Shown: positions 60,626 to 64,000 of the stretch, piece by piece
Numbering within the stretch: position 1 is the first letter of the stretch
Layout of the letters: every line of letters begins with the position of its first letter
From: JAFDXJ01 sp039811225
GTDB lineage: Bacteria; Bacteroidota; Bacteroidia; Chitinophagales; Chitinophagaceae
Assembly (NCBI GenBank): GCA_039811225.1
Contig: JBDHYG010000014.1
Location: 1 to 64,000, forward strand
Length of the DNA: 64,000 nucleotides
Direction: 5' to 3'
Program-made: the position numbers and the translations under genes
Notes under the pieces: generated by a model
Database searches by the model: none
What the model saw: the letters and a program-made list of their open reading frames with translations, nothing else
What the model was told of the DNA's origin: nothing

Positions 60626-61981
60626 ATGGTGCATATTTATAAAAAGAAAAAATTTATATTATTCTCAGGAACAATTTTTCTTTCTTTTCTAATTTTTCTA
60701 ACACCCAGCAGTTTATTTGCTCAACAAAAAGATTCCCTCTCGTGGAAAGGGCAGGGTACTTTGCAGGATTGTATTGCGTATGCCTGGCAGCACAATCCCG
60801 ATATGAAAAATGCAAAACTGCAGGAAGATATTACCGCATCACAAATAAAAGGAAAACTGGCAGACTGGTATCCGCAATTACAGTTTGATTACAGTTTGCA
60901 ACATAATTTCCAATTGCCTTCTTTTTATTCCAATGGCTCTATTCTGCGCAATGGAACGAATAATGTTTCCGGAGCTAACTTCAGTGTAACACAAAATATT
61001 TTTAACCGGGATGCATTACTGGCATCAAAATCATCGAAGGAAGTACAATTGGCCACCCGGCAAAATACAGCACAGCAGCGCATAGAGCTGGCAGTATCTG
61101 TAAGCAAGGCTTTTTATGATCTAATCCTGACCCTGCAACAAATTAAAGTAATTGATGCGGATATTCAGCGTACCAAACAAAGCCTTCAGGATGCGATGTA
61201 TCAATATCAAAGCGGCCTGGTGGATAAAACGGATTACAAGCGGGCCACTATTGCACTGAATAATGCGACCGCACAGAAGAAAGCCGGGGAAGCAGCATTG
61301 GCAGCCAAAACAGTTTATATAAAAAGCCTGATGGGCCTGGAGGCTTCGGATAGCTTTCAGCCCGTTTATGATACCTTGCAAATGGAACAGGAAATCAGCC
61401 TGGACACCACCCGCCAGTTACAATATGATAGGCGAATAGAAATGCAGCAGTTGGTAACACAAAAAAAATTATTGCAATATAATTTGCAATACAATAAATG
61501 GAGCTTTTTACCCAGCGTTTCAGCATTTGGAAATTACAACCTGAATTTTTTTAATGATCAGTTTTCCAAATTATATAGCGCAGCCTACCCTAATTCATTC
61601 GCAGGGCTCAGGCTTTCTTTTCCATTGTTCCAGGGTGGCAAAAGAACGGAACAGATCCGGCAGGCAGAATTGAATATAGACCTGGTGGATAATTCAATTA
61701 TTCGCTTACAACAAAATATGCAATCGCAATATGCAACAGCGCTGGCCGGCTATAAAAGCAACCTGTATTTTTTCCTTAGCCAGAAAGAAAACCTTGCCCT
61801 GGCGAGTGAGGTCTATGATGTTATCCGCTTGCAATATCGCTCCGGTGTGAAAACTTATTTGGATGTTATCACAGCAGAAACCGATTTACGTACAGCACAG
61901 ATCAATTATTATAATACATTGTATGAATTACTATCAAGCAAAATTGATGTTGAACAGGCTTTGGGGAATATCCTTTATTAA
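60626..61981 (+). CDS. TolC family outer-membrane efflux protein
   Basis: A 451-residue outer-membrane channel for tripartite efflux. A basic start and hydrophobic signal (ILFSGTIFLSFLIFLTP, ending LFAQQ) are followed by two similar halves of helical and strand segments: LQDCIAYAWQHNPDMKNAKL with GANFSVTQNIFNRDALL, and LQYDRRIEMQQLVTQKKLL with GLRLSFPLFQGGKRTEQIRQ. The C-terminal YRSGVKTYLDVITAETDLRTA is also typical. The frame opens at TTG 60530, but only ATG 60626 puts the signal peptide at the N-terminus. First gene of an efflux operon with the adaptor and pump downstream. Confidence 0.93.
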   Translation: MVHIYKKKKFILFSGTIFLSFLIFLTPSSLFAQQKDSLSWKGQGTLQDCIAYAWQHNPDMKNAKLQEDITASQIKGKLADWYPQLQFDYSLQHNFQLPSFYSNGSILRNGTNNVSGANFSVTQNIFNRDALLASKSSKEVQLATRQNTAQQRIELAVSVSKAFYDLILTLQQIKVIDADIQRTKQSLQDAMYQYQSGLVDKTDYKRATIALNNATAQKKAGEAALAAKTVYIKSLMGLEASDSFQPVYDTLQMEQEISLDTTRQLQYDRRIEMQQLVTQKKLLQYNLQYNKWSFLPSVSAFGNYNLNFFNDQFSKLYSAAYPNSFAGLRLSFPLFQGGKRTEQIRQAELNIDLVDNSIIRLQQNMQSQYATALAGYKSNLYFFLSQKENLALASEVYDVIRLQYRSGVKTYLDVITAETDLRTAQINYYNTLYELLSSKIDVEQALGNILY

Positions 61982-62066
61982 GCAAAAGCATACTGGAAAC
62001 AATTGGCAGTAAAGAAAAGTATTGTAATAGAAAAGGAAGACTCAGATAAAAACTAAAAAAGCAGAT

Positions 62067-63176
62067 ATGAAATATATGCATTATCGATTTATTTTTTCTT
62101 TATCCATAGCTGTTCTTTTATCAGCATGTGCTGAAAAGAAAAATCAGCAACCAGCGCCACCGGCTGCCGTTGCTGTTACGGTTGCCACGGTAACGCCCGC
62201 TTCAGGGGTGGAGTATTATGATCAGTATCCGGCAACCCTGAATGCATTTGACCAGATCAACCTGACTTCACAGGTCAGTGGTTATGTTACTTCCATTAAT
62301 TTCCAGGATGGCCAGGAAGTACATAAAGGACAATTATTATATACCATCGATGCGCAGGTGTATAAAGCGAATATGAACCAGGCCATTGCTGACTTGCAGG
62401 TACAGCAGGCTAATTTGGTAAAAGCACAAAAAGATGCAGACCGCTATAATGAACTTGCCAAAAATGATGCGATAGCCAGGCAGCAGGTAGATTATGCCAA
62501 TGCCAACCTGGAAGCTACAAAGAAGCAGGTAGCTGCTGCAGAAGCACGGGTAGCGGGATTGCGCTCTACCGTACAATTTGCGAATATCTATGCCCCCTTT
62601 TCAGGAACCATCGGAATTTCCTTAGTGAAAAAAGGTACCGCTGTAGTGGCAGGCCAAACAATATTAAATACGGTATCTACCAATAGCCCGATTGCCGTGG
62701 ACTTCACTATTGATCAACAGGAAATCTATCGTTTTTCCCAATTGCAACAGGATCCGGCATTTGCAAAGGAAGGAATTTTCACGCTGGCATTTGGTGATGC
62801 AATTTATCCTTTTCCCGGTATGATCCGTTTAATTGACAGAGCAGTGGATCCGCAAACCGGAACAATTAAAGTGCGTTTATCTTTTCCCAATGACAAGGGA
62901 ATGCTTAAGCCCGGTATGAATGCAACCGTTCGCGTTAAAAATATTGCTGCCAATAATACCCTGATCATTCCACATAATTCGATTTCAGAAAGACTGGGCG
63001 AATTTACAGTATTTGTGATTGGTGATAGCCTGAAAGTGCATCAACAAAAAGTTGTCCTGGGTACCGCCATTGGTGACAGCATCATTGTCAAGGAAGGATT
63101 GAAAAACGGGGATAAGGTTGTCGTACAGGGTATTCAAAATTTACGTGAAGGCTCCTTAGTAAAGATCACGCCGTAA
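62067..63176 (+). CDS. RND efflux periplasmic adaptor (MexA/AcrA type), lipoprotein
   Basis: A 369-residue membrane-fusion protein. Lipobox LSAC with the acylated cysteine C21. Order: beta-barrel and lipoyl half (SGYVTSINFQDGQEVHKGQL), helical hairpin (about residues 100-165: DLQVQQANLVKAQKDADRYN), second lipoyl half (FANIYAPFSGTIGISLVKKG), barrel domain (AVDFTIDQQEIYRF) and membrane-proximal domain (GDKVVVQGIQNLREGSLVKI). It joins the TolC-like channel encoded 85 bases upstream to the inner-membrane pump encoded downstream. Substrates cannot be read from the adaptor. Confidence 0.95.
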   Translation: MKYMHYRFIFSLSIAVLLSACAEKKNQQPAPPAAVAVTVATVTPASGVEYYDQYPATLNAFDQINLTSQVSGYVTSINFQDGQEVHKGQLLYTIDAQVYKANMNQAIADLQVQQANLVKAQKDADRYNELAKNDAIARQQVDYANANLEATKKQVAAAEARVAGLRSTVQFANIYAPFSGTIGISLVKKGTAVVAGQTILNTVSTNSPIAVDFTIDQQEIYRFSQLQQDPAFAKEGIFTLAFGDAIYPFPGMIRLIDRAVDPQTGTIKVRLSFPNDKGMLKPGMNATVRVKNIAANNTLIIPHNSISERLGEFTVFVIGDSLKVHQQKVVLGTAIGDSIIVKEGLKNGDKVVVQGIQNLREGSLVKITP

Positions 63177-63289
63177 GTAAAAAAACTTATGAAATCACAT
63201 AGTTGAGTTATAAGCAGATAAAGGATAAATAAATTTCAACAGGATAAGTCATTTGAAAATGCTGTCCTGATTAAGTGGAATAGTAAATT

Positions 63290-64000
63290 ATGATTGCAGA
63301 AACTTTTATACGAAGGCCGGTAACGGCAATTGTTATCTCCATAGTAATTGTATTGGTAGGTATTATTTCTTTGACCAATTTACCGGTTGCGCAATACCCG
63401 GATATTTCCCCACCGACTGTTTCCGTGAGTGCCAGTTTTATAGGCGCTGATGCGGAAACCGTTGAAGAGACGACAACTACACCGCTGGAAACTCAAATCA
63501 ATGGAAGCCCCGGCATGACTTATATTACGGGCAATAGTTCTGCCAGTGGCCAGGGTTCTGTAACAGCCACATTTGAAGTGGGAACAAATATTGATATTGC
63601 TGCATTGGATGTTCAAAACCGTGTAAGTGTTGCAGTGCCCCGCTTACCGGATATCGTAAGAAGGCTGGGGGTTACAGTACGTAAACGGAATCCAACCAAT
63701 ATTGCAGTATTGGCATTTTATTCGCCCAATGGCACACATGATATTGCTTTCATTGACAACTATGTAAATATCTATATCCAGGATGCGTTGAAGCGTGTTA
63801 AGGGAGTGGGGGATATTACGGCTTTTGGAAATGATTTCAGTATGCGCATCTGGCTCGAGCCGGAAAAACTTGCTGCATTAGGGCTTTCTCCGGCTGATGT
63901 GTCGGCGGCAATCAATGATCAGAATTTACAGGTTTCTGCGGGTACATTGGGCGGCACGCCACAACCATCTTCACAAGCATTTGAATACACTGTACTAACA
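63290..64000 (+). CDS. RND (HAE1) efflux pump permease, 5' part only
   Basis: ATG at 63290 opens a frame of 237 codons that runs to the window edge without a stop. The translation begins MIAETFIRRPVTAIVIS, followed by the first membrane helix, NLPVAQYPDISPPTVSVSAS and the porter-domain pattern TTPLETQINGSPGMTYITG, LDVQNRVSVAVPRLP and VKGVGDITAFG. This is the N-terminal part of an AcrB/MexB-like proton-driven exporter of hydrophobic compounds, normally about 1,050 residues. It lies 113 bases after the adaptor gene. Confidence 0.95.
   Translation, partial: MIAETFIRRPVTAIVISIVIVLVGIISLTNLPVAQYPDISPPTVSVSASFIGADAETVEETTTTPLETQINGSPGMTYITGNSSASGQGSVTATFEVGTNIDIAALDVQNRVSVAVPRLPDIVRRLGVTVRKRNPTNIAVLAFYSPNGTHDIAFIDNYVNIYIQDALKRVKGVGDITAFGNDFSMRIWLEPEKLAALGLSPADVSAAINDQNLQVSAGTLGGTPQPSSQAFEYTVLT

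Overview
The window is a stretch of ordinary chromosome from a member of the phylum Bacteroidota, most likely family Chitinophagaceae or a close relative. The evidence is phylum-specific: SprA (the type IX secretion outer-membrane translocon), a PorP/SprF protein next to a giant PKD-repeat protein with a gliding-type C-terminal signal, a stand-alone type A sorting domain, DUF6089, BT_3928-like and DUF1599 proteins, menaquinone-era housekeeping genes without operon partners, moderate AT richness, weak Shine-Dalgarno sites and many promoters of the Bacteroidota type (TAnnTTTG at -7). I see no rRNA, tRNA, CRISPR array, insertion sequence, prophage or plasmid gene, so this reads as core genome and not as an island.

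Layout. 1-5.2 kb: possible tail of a small metal-associated protein, a TonB receptor with an N-terminal heavy-metal (HMA) domain, ferritin, an iron-sulfur APS/PAPS reductase and an SDR epimerase. 5.4-9.2 kb: DUF6089 barrel, UbiD-type decarboxylase, TraB/GumN lipoprotein. 9.2-12.2 kb (minus): a four-gene operon of a LiaF-like membrane protein, a DUF4288 protein, a LytS-type kinase and a LytTR regulator. 12.3-18.0 kb: dapD, a GT4 glycosyltransferase, the tRNA t6A synthase Sua5, pdhA, and a tightly overlapping TPR-ribH-lutA operon. 18.0-26.4 kb: folP, DUF1599, a DoxX/BT_3928 protein, an OppB-type permease, a DciA-like DUF721 protein, msrA, a MutS2 lacking the Smr domain, a lone receiver protein and arginase. 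26.4-35.1 kb: a J-domain protein, smc, a small membrane protein, YitT, cinA and an E2 acyltransferase. 35.2-46.7 kb: GH20 hexosaminidase, di-haem peroxidase, the 2419-residue SprA and ruvA. 46.9-55.0 kb: fabH, the PKD giant with PorP/SprF, peroxiredoxin and the stand-alone sorting domain. 55.1-57.7 kb (minus): mntR followed by an Nramp transporter fused to a universal-stress domain. 57.8-64 kb: M1 peptidase, PaaI thioesterase, and a TolC / adaptor / RND pump operon cut by the window edge.

How the parts work together. Secretion is the main theme: SprA is the exit channel, PorP/SprF and the CHU_C-tailed PKD protein look like a partner and type B cargo, and the 124-residue protein is almost only a type A sorting signal. 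Metal handling is the second theme: HMA-TonB receptor, ferritin, and MntR/Nramp, the latter with a palindrome placed over its -7 promoter box. The most useful regulatory observation is that many -7 boxes lie only 4-16 bases before the start codon, so several messages should be leaderless or nearly so; this also decides several start codons (DnaJ-like, DUF721). I did not find a convincing previously undescribed multi-gene system; the best leads are the Nramp-Usp fusion with its operator, the stand-alone sorting domain, the near-leaderless promoters and the LiaF/DUF4288/LytSR operon.
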